A stretch of 64,000 nucleotides of DNA from Spirochaetia bacterium (lineage in GTDB: Bacteria > Spirochaetota > UBA4802 > UBA5550). Below the pieces are notes generated by a model. That model was not told the origin of the DNA. It was given only the letters and a program-made list of their open reading frames with translations, and ran no database searches. The number at the start of each line of letters is the position of its first letter. Within the stretch, counting starts at the first letter, position 1. Position numbers and translations under genes: made by a program. Shown piece after piece: positions 46,030 through 53,544 of this stretch. The DNA lies in the NCBI GenBank assembly GCA_009885955.1, contig VFJS01000031.1, forward strand, positions 1-64,000. The letters are read 5' to 3'.

Positions 46030-47480
46030 TAAGGCCCGGCGATATTGAAAAAGGGTTTGATTTAGAATCTCTCCTTTCGAGACATGGAGACATGCCCGCA
46101 ATAGAGGCCGGCTCCACAGTCATCACCTATTCCGGATTAGCAGGACTGGTGGACAGGGCCAGTGTCATACTCAAAAAAAACAGCATCGGGGAGGGTGACT
46201 GGATTGCACTCCACACTGAAAATTCACCCCTCCACGCCGTACTCCTCCTTGCCTGCTGGAACCTGAAAGCGCTTTTTGTCCCTGTACATCCAGACGAGCC
46301 GTTACGAACGGTAATGAATGCCATACCAGCTCATATCCTTGTAACACCTGAAACCGCCGGTGAAAAGGGGATGAGGATAATCGGAACCGGGGAATTCTCC
46401 GGTGATATTATTCCCATGGATAGAGAAAACTCTATCAGCCTGATCAGCCTTGAACAGAATTCCTCGGTCATCTACACCTCGGGGAGCACGGGAAGTCCCA
46501 GGGGCGTGGTCCACACCGTGGGCAATTTCATCTATAGCGCCATGGGGACCATAGAGAGCCTGGGGGTGGATGAACATGACCGGTGGCTTGCAAGCCTGCC
46601 CATGAACCACGTGGGGGGCCTCCTCATATTCATGAGGACCATGCTTTCCGGGGCGGCCCTCGTATTTCCGGGGGGAGGCCCCGCCGGGCAGGCCATTGAA
46701 GCAACAAAACCGACAATCCTGTCCCTCGTCCCCACCCAGCTCATGCGCTTCATGAAATCCGACAGGCTGATACACATAATGAAGGATATGAAGGCAATTC
46801 TCCTGGGAGGGGCGCCGGCACCCACGTGGCTCATCGATTCGGCCCTTGATAACGGCATCCCCATCGTACCTACCTACGGGTCAACGGAATCATGCGCCCA
46901 GGCAACCGCTGTCCCGATCAATTCCCCGAGGGGGGAATACCATACATCGGGAAGGCCCCTCCCCTACCGGGAGGTGTCCATCTCCATTGACGGGCGTGTC
47001 ACTATTAAAGGAAGGACTGTATTCAAAGGCTATGTCAATCATGGCAGGAATATAGAGATCAACACAGGTGATGAATTCATAACCTCGGACCTTGGGGAAT
47101 TCGATTCCGTAGGAAACCTGATTATCCATGGAAGGTGCGACCAGGTGTTCATATCGGGCGGCGAAAACATCAACCCCCATGAAATCGAGAACCACTTACG
47201 GAATATTGAAAACATCATGGACGCAGCCGTTATCCCGGTCCCGGACATTGAGTACGGCATGGTTCCCTGGGCCTTTGTCAAAACAACAGGCCGGCTGGAC
47301 GAGGACGCCATAAAGGAAAAACTTCGCCTGGCGCTGCCGGGATACAAAGTTCCGAAAAGAATCATAGCCCTGGGAACTGGCGGCGATGAGGATAGCAAAT
47401 TCAGCAGAAAAAATCTCATGGAACTGGCCCGGTCCATGGCAGGCGGAATGGATGATGCGGAAGACCCTTCTCAACTTTGA
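46026..47480 (+). CDS. menE: o-succinylbenzoate-CoA ligase MenE
   Basis: 484 residues. It is an ANL-family adenylate-forming enzyme activating o-succinylbenzoate. The P-loop SSVIYTSGSTGSPRGVVHT (about 148-166), VPTYGSTESCAQ, the Asp of TSDLGEFD and IHGRCDQVFISGGENINP are all present; the C-terminal Lys appears in DSKFSRKNLM. The ATG overlaps the menC stop, and its 3' end overlaps menH by 29 bases. Confidence 0.93.
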   Translation: MIRPGDIEKGFDLESLLSRHGDMPAIEAGSTVITYSGLAGLVDRASVILKKNSIGEGDWIALHTENSPLHAVLLLACWNLKALFVPVHPDEPLRTVMNAIPAHILVTPETAGEKGMRIIGTGEFSGDIIPMDRENSISLISLEQNSSVIYTSGSTGSPRGVVHTVGNFIYSAMGTIESLGVDEHDRWLASLPMNHVGGLLIFMRTMLSGAALVFPGGGPAGQAIEATKPTILSLVPTQLMRFMKSDRLIHIMKDMKAILLGGAPAPTWLIDSALDNGIPIVPTYGSTESCAQATAVPINSPRGEYHTSGRPLPYREVSISIDGRVTIKGRTVFKGYVNHGRNIEINTGDEFITSDLGEFDSVGNLIIHGRCDQVFISGGENINPHEIENHLRNIENIMDAAVIPVPDIEYGMVPWAFVKTTGRLDEDAIKEKLRLALPGYKVPKRIIALGTGGDEDSKFSRKNLMELARSMAGGMDDAEDPSQL

Positions 47481-48264
47481 AATTCACGGAAATAGAAAAG
47501 GGAAGTCCATACTATTCCTCCATGGATTCATGGGAAGCATGAATGACTTCTCCGGCATTATCAGCGGGCTCACGGACGATTTCCTGTGCATTGCCGCAGA
47601 CCTTCCGGGCCACGGCAGGTCACTGTTCAAGAACTCAGAGGATTTTCATGGGGCAGTTGATTTCCCGTCACTATCCAGGCTCATACTGAAAGACCTGGAT
47701 ACGCTGGGCGTTGAAATGGTGAATCTCTACGGCTACTCCATGGGAGGGAGGGCGGCCCAGTCACTTGCGCTGGAATCCCCGGAACGGGCCGACACCCTTA
47801 TCCTCGAATCGGCTTTATTCGGAATAGAAGACCAGGCAGAGCGTTCAGCAAGATTTAAAAGCGACTTATCTCTGTTAGATGGAATTGAATCACCGGGCCA
47901 CTTCAGGATTTTCCTTGAGAAATGGCATGCCATGGAGATGTTTGCAACTATCAGAGGAACCCCCCTGGCTGAAAGTCTTGTGGAACTAAAAATGGCCAAC
48001 AGCGTGGAGGAGCTGAAAAAGGCTCTTAAGCTCATGAGCCCGGGGAACCATGCCGGCTTCATACAAGGGCTCCATGAAAGCAGGATACCGGTAATATATA
48101 TCCATGGGTCAGGTGATGATAAATACAGTGTATCAGGGGCCAGGGCAAAAGAGCGAATCCCCAGGATGGAAATATATACGGTTGAAGATGCCTCGCACAA
48201 TGTTCATGCCCGGCATCCCGGCATTATCGTGAAGATCATCAGGGAGATACTTGAAAAAAAATGA
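47452..48264 (+). CDS. menH: SHCHC synthase MenH, alpha/beta hydrolase
   Basis: 270 residues from the ATG at 47452; the frame is open to 47386 but lies within menE. An alpha/beta-hydrolase with the oxyanion turn LFLHGFMGSMNDF, nucleophile elbow GYSMGGRAAQSLA and catalytic His in ASHNVHARHP. The motif set matches MenH, which releases pyruvate from SEPHCHC. It closes the set of classical menaquinone genes; menA and menG are not in the window. Confidence 0.88.
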   Translation: MMRKTLLNFEIHGNRKGKSILFLHGFMGSMNDFSGIISGLTDDFLCIAADLPGHGRSLFKNSEDFHGAVDFPSLSRLILKDLDTLGVEMVNLYGYSMGGRAAQSLALESPERADTLILESALFGIEDQAERSARFKSDLSLLDGIESPGHFRIFLEKWHAMEMFATIRGTPLAESLVELKMANSVEELKKALKLMSPGNHAGFIQGLHESRIPVIYIHGSGDDKYSVSGARAKERIPRMEIYTVEDASHNVHARHPGIIVKIIREILEKK

Positions 48265-48279
48265 ACAGGTGGATCAAAT

Positions 48280-48891
48280 ATGTTTAACGATGACCGGCGC
48301 CCATCAATCTTAACTCTTGCAAAATTTTATGTTGAAACCTATGCCCTGTATCACCTGAGGCTGAAAAAATGCTTTTCCAGAATCGGCTCCATGCCGCGGA
48401 TTATGGGGATCAGAAATGTCCATGTGTACGGCCCGAATATCAGCCTGGGCAGCAGCGTGATCATGATGGCAGGAAAATCAGCCCCGATCCAGATATCCAC
48501 GGTAAAAAGGGGCTCGATTGAAGGCAGGATTGATATTGAAGACAATGTTCTCATCATGGCAGGCGTCAGGATGAACAGCGCTTCATGCATCACCATCGGC
48601 AGGGGCTCCATGCTGGCCGGTTTCTCATGCATCATGGATGCTGACTGGCACGATATCTATGACAGGAATATTCCCATCGGGAAAACATCCCCTGTATGCC
48701 TGGAGGAGAATGTCTGGGTCTGCGATTCAGCCATAATCTGCAAAGGCGTCACGATCGGCAAAAATTCCGTAATCGGTGCCGGTGCTGTAGTGACCAGGGA
48801 CATCCCTCCCAACGTGGTTGCCGGAGGCAACCCTGCAAGGGTGATAAAAAAACTGGATCCCGAAAAAATTGTCAGAAGAATATTTTCTTGA
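48280..48891 (+). CDS. hexapeptide-repeat acyltransferase
   Basis: 203 residues. A left-handed beta-helix is indicated by repeated [LIV]-G-x4 steps in the C-terminal half (about 60-190; VWVCDSAIICKGVTIGKNSVIGAGAVVTRDIPPNVVAGGNPARVIK). The pattern is that of WbbJ/NodL-like O-acetyltransferases of surface sugars. It begins 15 bases after menH, so it may be cotranscribed, but nothing links it to quinones. Its stop codon overlaps the -35 box of the next promoter. Confidence 0.85.
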   Translation: MFNDDRRPSILTLAKFYVETYALYHLRLKKCFSRIGSMPRIMGIRNVHVYGPNISLGSSVIMMAGKSAPIQISTVKRGSIEGRIDIEDNVLIMAGVRMNSASCITIGRGSMLAGFSCIMDADWHDIYDRNIPIGKTSPVCLEENVWVCDSAIICKGVTIGKNSVIGAGAVVTRDIPPNVVAGGNPARVIKKLDPEKIVRRIFS

Positions 48892-48917
48892 CACAAAACC
48901 GGACATTGTAATAAAAT
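48888..48917 (+). promoter_or_regulatory. sigma70-type promoter for the FecR lipoprotein gene
   Basis: TTGACA at 48888-48893 contains the acyltransferase stop codon (TGA), and TAAAAT lies at 48912-48917 after an 18-base spacer. The FecR gene starts 50 bases later. Confidence 0.55.
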
Positions 48918-48967
48918 GTATATGATTAAACCTGAAAAAAAAAATTAATGTTCTGGAGCTGATTATT

Positions 48968-49882
48968 ATGAGAAGAGTAATTATATCATCACTCTCCCTG
49001 GTCCTTATTTTCCCGGGCCTGTGCTGCAAGAAAGAGACCAAGACCGTTCAGCCCAACGGTGTAGTATCCTTTATCAGCGGTATAGTGACTATTGAAAAAC
49101 AGGGCGCGAAAACACCTGCCAAAATTGGTGACAATATAACTGAAGGAATGAAAATTATTACCGGCGACAAGTCAATTGCTGATATAATAATAGGTGAGAA
49201 TGGAATCAAAATAGTTGAGAATACCATACTGGAAATTTCAAAGCTTTTCAAGGACGATAAAAGCGAAGGCGAAACCACTGATCTTACCATGTCGAAAGGA
49301 AAAATATTCTCAAGGGTGGGGAAAAAACTGATCAAGGGAGACTCCTTCCAGGTAATAACCCCCACTGCCGTTGCGGCCATCAGAGGGACTGATTTTGTCG
49401 TAAGCGAAATTGACGGGAAGAGCAATGTCGCATGCCTCAAGGGAAAAGTCCAGGTAAAGGACGCAACCAAGGCTGACAGCAAGCCTGTGGAATTGAATGC
49501 CGGCCAGGAAGTCAACGTGGAAAAGGGGAAAACCCTGACCGTGCAGGACCTCAAGGAAGAAAATCTCAAAAACATGCAGAAAATTATTGAGGATATAAAT
49601 GAAATCAAGCAGGATATAAGGAAAAAATTCGAAACCCAGAGGGATGAAATAAAAAAGGCGGTCCAGGATCAGAAGGACTCCAACCGTGAGCTCATTGACA
49701 AGCAGAAGCAGGAGAACAGGGAGAACATGGATAAGGTTAAGGATTCGGGAAAGGAAAATATCCAGGGCATTAAGAGTGATTTCGGAGATAAAAAGGAAGG
49801 GATAGGGGATAGCGTGAAAAAATTCGAAAAGCCCGATCTGAAGGGTGTAAAACCGAAGATTGAAAAGGACTCAATAAAATAG
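48968..49882 (+). CDS. FecR-domain lipoprotein with coiled-coil tail
   Basis: 304 residues. A signal peptide leads to LCC (lipobox region, about residues 18-20). The FecR fold spans about 35-195 (ISGIVTIEKQGAKTPAKIGDNITEGMKIITGD..SFQVITPTAVAAIRGTDFVVSE). The last 100 residues are a Lys/Glu/Asp-rich helical coiled coil (DINEIKQDIRKKFETQRDEIKK). No sigma factor or TonB receptor is adjacent, so it is probably a structural or surface protein rather than an anti-sigma regulator, as often in spirochaetes. Confidence 0.85.
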   Translation: MRRVIISSLSLVLIFPGLCCKKETKTVQPNGVVSFISGIVTIEKQGAKTPAKIGDNITEGMKIITGDKSIADIIIGENGIKIVENTILEISKLFKDDKSEGETTDLTMSKGKIFSRVGKKLIKGDSFQVITPTAVAAIRGTDFVVSEIDGKSNVACLKGKVQVKDATKADSKPVELNAGQEVNVEKGKTLTVQDLKEENLKNMQKIIEDINEIKQDIRKKFETQRDEIKKAVQDQKDSNRELIDKQKQENRENMDKVKDSGKENIQGIKSDFGDKKEGIGDSVKKFEKPDLKGVKPKIEKDSIK

Positions 49883-49938
49883 GCTGAGTAATAGTTTTAA
49901 AAACTTATGGGGCTGCATACAAACCAAAGCATAATTCG

Positions 49939-49964
49939 CCACAGAGGCGCAGAGACACGGAGAA
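49939..49964. repeat. CACAGAG single-arm repeat
   Basis: The phrase gccacagaggcgcagagacacggag follows the FecR gene. It resembles the arm at 11672 and belongs to the short-word repeat class. No facing arm is seen nearby. Confidence 0.5.
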
Positions 49965-50067
49965 TTTCAATTACGTTTTACTCAACAACTTTATGTTTAA
50001 GTGGTATGCCTGTATGTCAACCTGAATAATTACAATAATGATAATAAACAGAATTAATGTATACCTA

Positions 50068-50733
50068 ATGATGAAAAGCTTGAAAAAAAGAGTACCGCCT
50101 GTTCTGAAGATGATCGTGATAACGGTATGTATCTTTATTGCGGTAAATGCCCCCCTGAAGGCCAGCATGAGCGCAGGCCTTTTCGGCGGGATATCGGGTT
50201 CCAGCATGGTAATTTTCCTTGCCGATTACCTGGGCGATATGAATGGTTCCCTGGTTAATCAGGCTTCTGATGACGGCCTTCTTACCGGCGAGCTGGGGCT
50301 GGGGGTTGATGTTAATTTCAGCAAGCTGGGTTTCCGCTTTGAGGGCCTCATGGGATACTATAAATACAATGTTATCAAACAGCCCAACACAGCTTACATG
50401 ATGTACCTGGCAGGCGGTGAGGTTTACCTGTCATCGGAAGACCGGGGGAACGGCTACATACTCGGTGCTGGGTACGGAAAATTCAACGGCTCGCAGTGGG
50501 GAGAAGTAATGGGGCAGAAAGTGGACATTTTCAAGAACCACAAAGGATATGCTGTCTGGGGAACCCTGGGCCACAGGTGGGACGGCTTTGAGATGAATTT
50601 CAGGCTGCGCTACCACAGGTTCACGATGATAAATGAAACAGACCTGGAAAGCTATGAAGGGAGAGACTATAAAAGGCTCAGGAGCGATTATGTTATCGTT
50701 TTCCGTATGTGCTACTGGCTGAATTTTATATGA
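50068..50733 (+). CDS. beta-barrel-like outer membrane protein
   Basis: 221 residues from the ATG at 50068, chosen because a basic n-region and hydrophobic signal (MMKSLKKRVPPVLKMIVITVCIFIAV) follow; 50038 is also possible and neither has a ribosome site. Amphipathic strands rich in Gly and Tyr continue to the end (GELGLGVDVNFSKLGFRFEGLMGYYKY, FEMNFRLRYHRF, VFRMCYWLNFI). It looks like an eight-stranded OmpW/OmpA-type barrel by size, but no family is named. Confidence 0.6.
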   Translation: MMKSLKKRVPPVLKMIVITVCIFIAVNAPLKASMSAGLFGGISGSSMVIFLADYLGDMNGSLVNQASDDGLLTGELGLGVDVNFSKLGFRFEGLMGYYKYNVIKQPNTAYMMYLAGGEVYLSSEDRGNGYILGAGYGKFNGSQWGEVMGQKVDIFKNHKGYAVWGTLGHRWDGFEMNFRLRYHRFTMINETDLESYEGRDYKRLRSDYVIVFRMCYWLNFI

Positions 50734-50753
50734 ACGGACACATGAAAGAATTG

Positions 50754-50817
50754 AACCACGAAAATCATTAAATAAAAAACCATTCCCTTTTCGTGATGTT
50801 CGTGCCTTTCGTGGTTA
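50754..50817. repeat. CCACGAA inverted repeat, copy 2
   Basis: AACCACGAAAATC faces TTCGTGCCTTTCGTGGTTAA. The right arm and about 10 further bases match the copy at 33687-33712 almost base for base. It lies between convergent genes and could serve as a transcript end. Confidence 0.7.
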
Positions 50818-50833
50818 AATTTCTTATCCCGGG

Positions 50834-51034
50834 TTATTTCGGGACCCTTTTGATTATCTTGTTTTCAATCATGTCATGAAAATTGGACAGCAGCTTTTTT
50901 TCCTGGCTGTCGATGACATTGTCTTCATTGGCAAGCATGATTATTTCATCGTATTCAGCATTCGTGACAACATTATCATCAATCGCTTTTTTTATTAAAT
51001 CTAACAATCTTGCAGCGCTTTTACTGGGTTTCAT
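50834..51034 (-). CDS. small acidic helical protein, unknown
   Basis: 66 residues from the ATG at 51034, chosen because GAGGAG lies 7 bases upstream; the frame extends to 51064. It is helical and acidic (LLDLIKKAIDDNVVTNAEYDEIIMLANEDNVIDSQEKKLLSNFHDMIENK), reminiscent of TerB-like helical folds in composition only. It lies after the ABC exporter genes on the same strand, about 100 bases downstream. No function assigned. Confidence 0.6.
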   Translation of the reverse strand: MKPSKSAARLLDLIKKAIDDNVVTNAEYDEIIMLANEDNVIDSQEKKLLSNFHDMIENKIIKRVPK

Positions 51035-51132
51035 TTTTATCTCCTCTATCAGTACATGTATCAAGAATGGATAATTCTTCCGGCAGTTTGTCAGTCAAGC
51101 GATTTTTTATGCCGATTCATTCAAAAAATCAT

Positions 51133-52182
51133 TCACCTGTTCCATGAAAAAAGCCGTGCTCCCAATAGCAGGCAGAAAACTGTAAGGCCTCCAAGAATCA
51201 TTATTTCCAGGGAAACATCGCCCATTGTGGCGCCGTCATTCATTACCTTCCTGACGCCGTTATTGATATGCGTCAGGGGAAAAAATTTTGCCATTGTTTT
51301 GACCCAGTCCGGCGCGCCTTCAAGGGAGAACCAAACCTCGGAAAGAAACATCATGGGCCAGGTAATAAAATTGAGAATGCCGCTTGTGAACTCCTCGCTT
51401 GTCCCCCGCGAGGCCACGAGCAAGCCCATGGCGGTGAGGCTGCAGCCGCCCAGGAAAAATATTATGAATGCCGTGGCATAGGAGCCTTCCATCCTGAAGT
51501 TAAAGATCATGTGGCAGCCTATCCATACAATGACGAGAGAAAACATCAGAATGAAAATCCTCGACAGCATCTGGGCGCTCAGGTACTCAATAGCGGTGAG
51601 CGGTGTGGCCTTGAGCCTTTTGAGAACACCGTTCTTCCTGTATCGGACTATGACATAGCCCACGCCCCAGAGGGCAGAGAACATCATGTTCATGGAAAGT
51701 ATGCCGGGGAAAAGCCAGTCTATATATTTTATCTCTATCCCTTCGATCTGCTTTTTGTTTATGCGGATAGCGCCTGATTCCGGGGAGAGCGCGGCTTTTA
51801 TCAACTGCTCGGCTACATATCCCCGCGGTGATGTACTGCTCACCCAGTATGACGGGGACTTGCTCCCGGCCTCAAGGAGAAGATCGATCCTGTGGTGTTT
51901 CAGGAGCTCCATCCCTTTCTCCTGATCAGGGAATCCGATGAACTCCATGTATTTCATCTTCTTAATACCGGTAGGGATGTCCAGTGAAACTACGCTTACC
52001 TTCCCGGATTTTAAAGGGAATACGCCTATTTTATAAAATTCCCTTGTATCATCGCCGAAGATTACCCCGAATCCGACAATGATAAAAAAGGGAAATAAAA
52101 AATTCCATCCGAAAGCCGACTTGTCGCGGAAAAACTCCCTGTTCCTCGAAACGAACATCACCCATAATCTTTTCCAGTTCAT
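51133..52182 (-). CDS. ABC-2 type transporter permease
   Basis: 349 residues. An N-terminal helix (WNFLFPFFIIVGFGVIF), a periplasmic loop of about 150 residues and five further membrane helices follow (ILSMNMMFSALWGVGYVIV, ILMFSLVIVWIGCHMIF, ATAFIIFFLGGCSLTAMGLLV, FITWPMMFLSEVWFSL, SLEIMILGGLTVFCLLLGARLF). This is the ABC-2 membrane layout (YhhJ/NodJ relatives). Paired with the ATPase encoded just upstream, one base apart. The substrate is unknown; drug, lipid or polysaccharide export is the family range. Confidence 0.88.
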   Translation of the reverse strand: MNWKRLWVMFVSRNREFFRDKSAFGWNFLFPFFIIVGFGVIFGDDTREFYKIGVFPLKSGKVSVVSLDIPTGIKKMKYMEFIGFPDQEKGMELLKHHRIDLLLEAGSKSPSYWVSSTSPRGYVAEQLIKAALSPESGAIRINKKQIEGIEIKYIDWLFPGILSMNMMFSALWGVGYVIVRYRKNGVLKRLKATPLTAIEYLSAQMLSRIFILMFSLVIVWIGCHMIFNFRMEGSYATAFIIFFLGGCSLTAMGLLVASRGTSEEFTSGILNFITWPMMFLSEVWFSLEGAPDWVKTMAKFFPLTHINNGVRKVMNDGATMGDVSLEIMILGGLTVFCLLLGARLFSWNR

Positions 52183-52183
52183 G

Positions 52184-53068
52184 CTATTCCCTCAGTCTCC
52201 TTCCGGTTAAATGAATAAATACATCCTCAAGGTTCGGCGACCTCACTGTCATCTCGGCCAGGTCAACATGGCTATCCACCAGGTCCTGGATACAGCTGTT
52301 GATATCATCGGTCTGAATCTCTATGAAATTATCCATTTCATATATTGCATAGGAATCCCTTTTCAGTGAATTCCTGATGCTCCCGGCCGGCAGAACAACG
52401 GTTACATGGCGCGCGTGCTGGCGTATCAGCCCGGAAGGAGACCCGGCGGCGATGATCCTGCCCTGTTCCATGATGGCGATATCATCGCAGAGGTACGACG
52501 CCTCTTCCATGTAATGCGTGGTGAGGATAATAGTTTTTCCGTTCTTTTTGATTGTCTTGATGATCTCCCAGAGGTTTCTCCTGTTCTGCGGGTCCATCCC
52601 AGTGGAAGGTTCATCGAGGAAGATGAGAACCGGGTCATTGATGATGGCCAGGGCAAGCATGAGCCTCTGCTTCTGCCCTCCCGAAATCCTGTCGTTATAC
52701 TGCCCGAGGATCTCACCCAGATGGCATGTTTCGATGACTTTTCCCAGGTCAACAGGCTTCCGGTACATCTTATGAAAAACCTCAAGTGTCTCCCTGACGG
52801 TTAAAAATGAGAGGACAGCAGTCTCCTGGAACTGGATCCCTATCTCCTCATTGAACCCGGAATCCCTAAGTTTTCCTTTATACAGGATCTGGCCCGATGT
52901 GGGCTTTATGATATTCTCAATTGCCTCCAGGGCCGAGGTCTTCCCTGCACCGTTGGGCCCGAGCAGGCCGAAACAGATCCCTTCAGGGATTGAAAAGCTG
53001 ATATTGTCAACGGCTACGAGGTCACCGTATTTTTTTACAAGGTTCTGAACTTCTAATATTCCTGACAT
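52184..53068 (-). CDS. ABC transporter ATP-binding protein
   Basis: 294 residues from the ATG at 53068, where the canonical MSGILEVQNLVKKYGDLVAVD begins; the frame is open to 53095. Walker A GPNGAGKT, Q-loop, signature ISGGQKQR, Walker B VLIFLDEPSTGMD and the H-loop THYMEEA are complete. A C-terminal region of about 70 residues is typical of ABC-2 exporters of the CcmA/DrrA type. It forms a two-gene unit with the permease. Confidence 0.92.
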   Translation of the reverse strand: MSGILEVQNLVKKYGDLVAVDNISFSIPEGICFGLLGPNGAGKTSALEAIENIIKPTSGQILYKGKLRDSGFNEEIGIQFQETAVLSFLTVRETLEVFHKMYRKPVDLGKVIETCHLGEILGQYNDRISGGQKQRLMLALAIINDPVLIFLDEPSTGMDPQNRRNLWEIIKTIKKNGKTIILTTHYMEEASYLCDDIAIMEQGRIIAAGSPSGLIRQHARHVTVVLPAGSIRNSLKRDSYAIYEMDNFIEIQTDDINSCIQDLVDSHVDLAEMTVRSPNLEDVFIHLTGRRLRE

Positions 53069-53338
53069 AAAATTGTGCCTGGCCGCCATAAACATGTTAT
53101 TTTTTTTACGAAGTCACGTATTATTAAATAAGGATATTCCCCTGATGGCATGCTGAAGATGAGAATATCAGAATTAATTATGTTTTGCTCATGATAATTC
53201 TGATATTTTTATGCGCCATGAAGTTATACCAGTTATTTGAAAGACCTAAATTTTCAAGCTATTTTTATCATAAAATCCTGGAGCCTTGAGTTTTTAGAAA
53301 AAGAGCATGATTGACCATGATAATATCACGTAATGGGC

Positions 53339-53367
53339 TTGACAGTATAAAATTTTTATTTTATACT
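53339..53367 (+). promoter_or_regulatory. strong sigma70-type promoter for the VIT/VWA gene
   Basis: TTGACA at 53339-53344 and TATACT at 53362-53367 are separated by exactly 17 bases. Transcription would start near 53374, giving a leader of about 170 bases that contains the CACGGAT inverted repeat. The stretch 53096-53338 holds nothing else I can name. Confidence 0.7.
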
Positions 53368-53404
53368 ATAAAGGATTGAAACTCAGCCAGGAAGAAAAAA
53401 ATAG

Positions 53405-53485
53405 CTCACGGATCAGCACGGATTTAATGGATTGATTATATTAGGACATTAAAAAAATCCGTGTATAGACCTGTGAATCCGTGAA
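53405..53485. repeat. CACGGAT inverted repeat in the VIT/VWA leader
   Basis: TCACGGATCAGCACGGATTT faces AAATCCGTGTATAG..GAATCCGTGA around about 30 AT-rich bases. It is the same design as the CCACGAA elements with a different word. Its position after the promoter means it would be transcribed as a stem-loop in the 5' leader. Confidence 0.65.
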
Positions 53486-53544
53486 CAAATATTTATATCT
53501 GAGTAGTTATAGAAAATCCCGAATAATTTAAACCGGAGTACCAT

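Noticed and set aside
48888-48895. Stop codon of the acyltransferase versus promoter -35
   Set aside because: I considered whether TTGACA was only chance because it contains the stop; it is kept as a promoter because a matching -10 follows at normal spacing.
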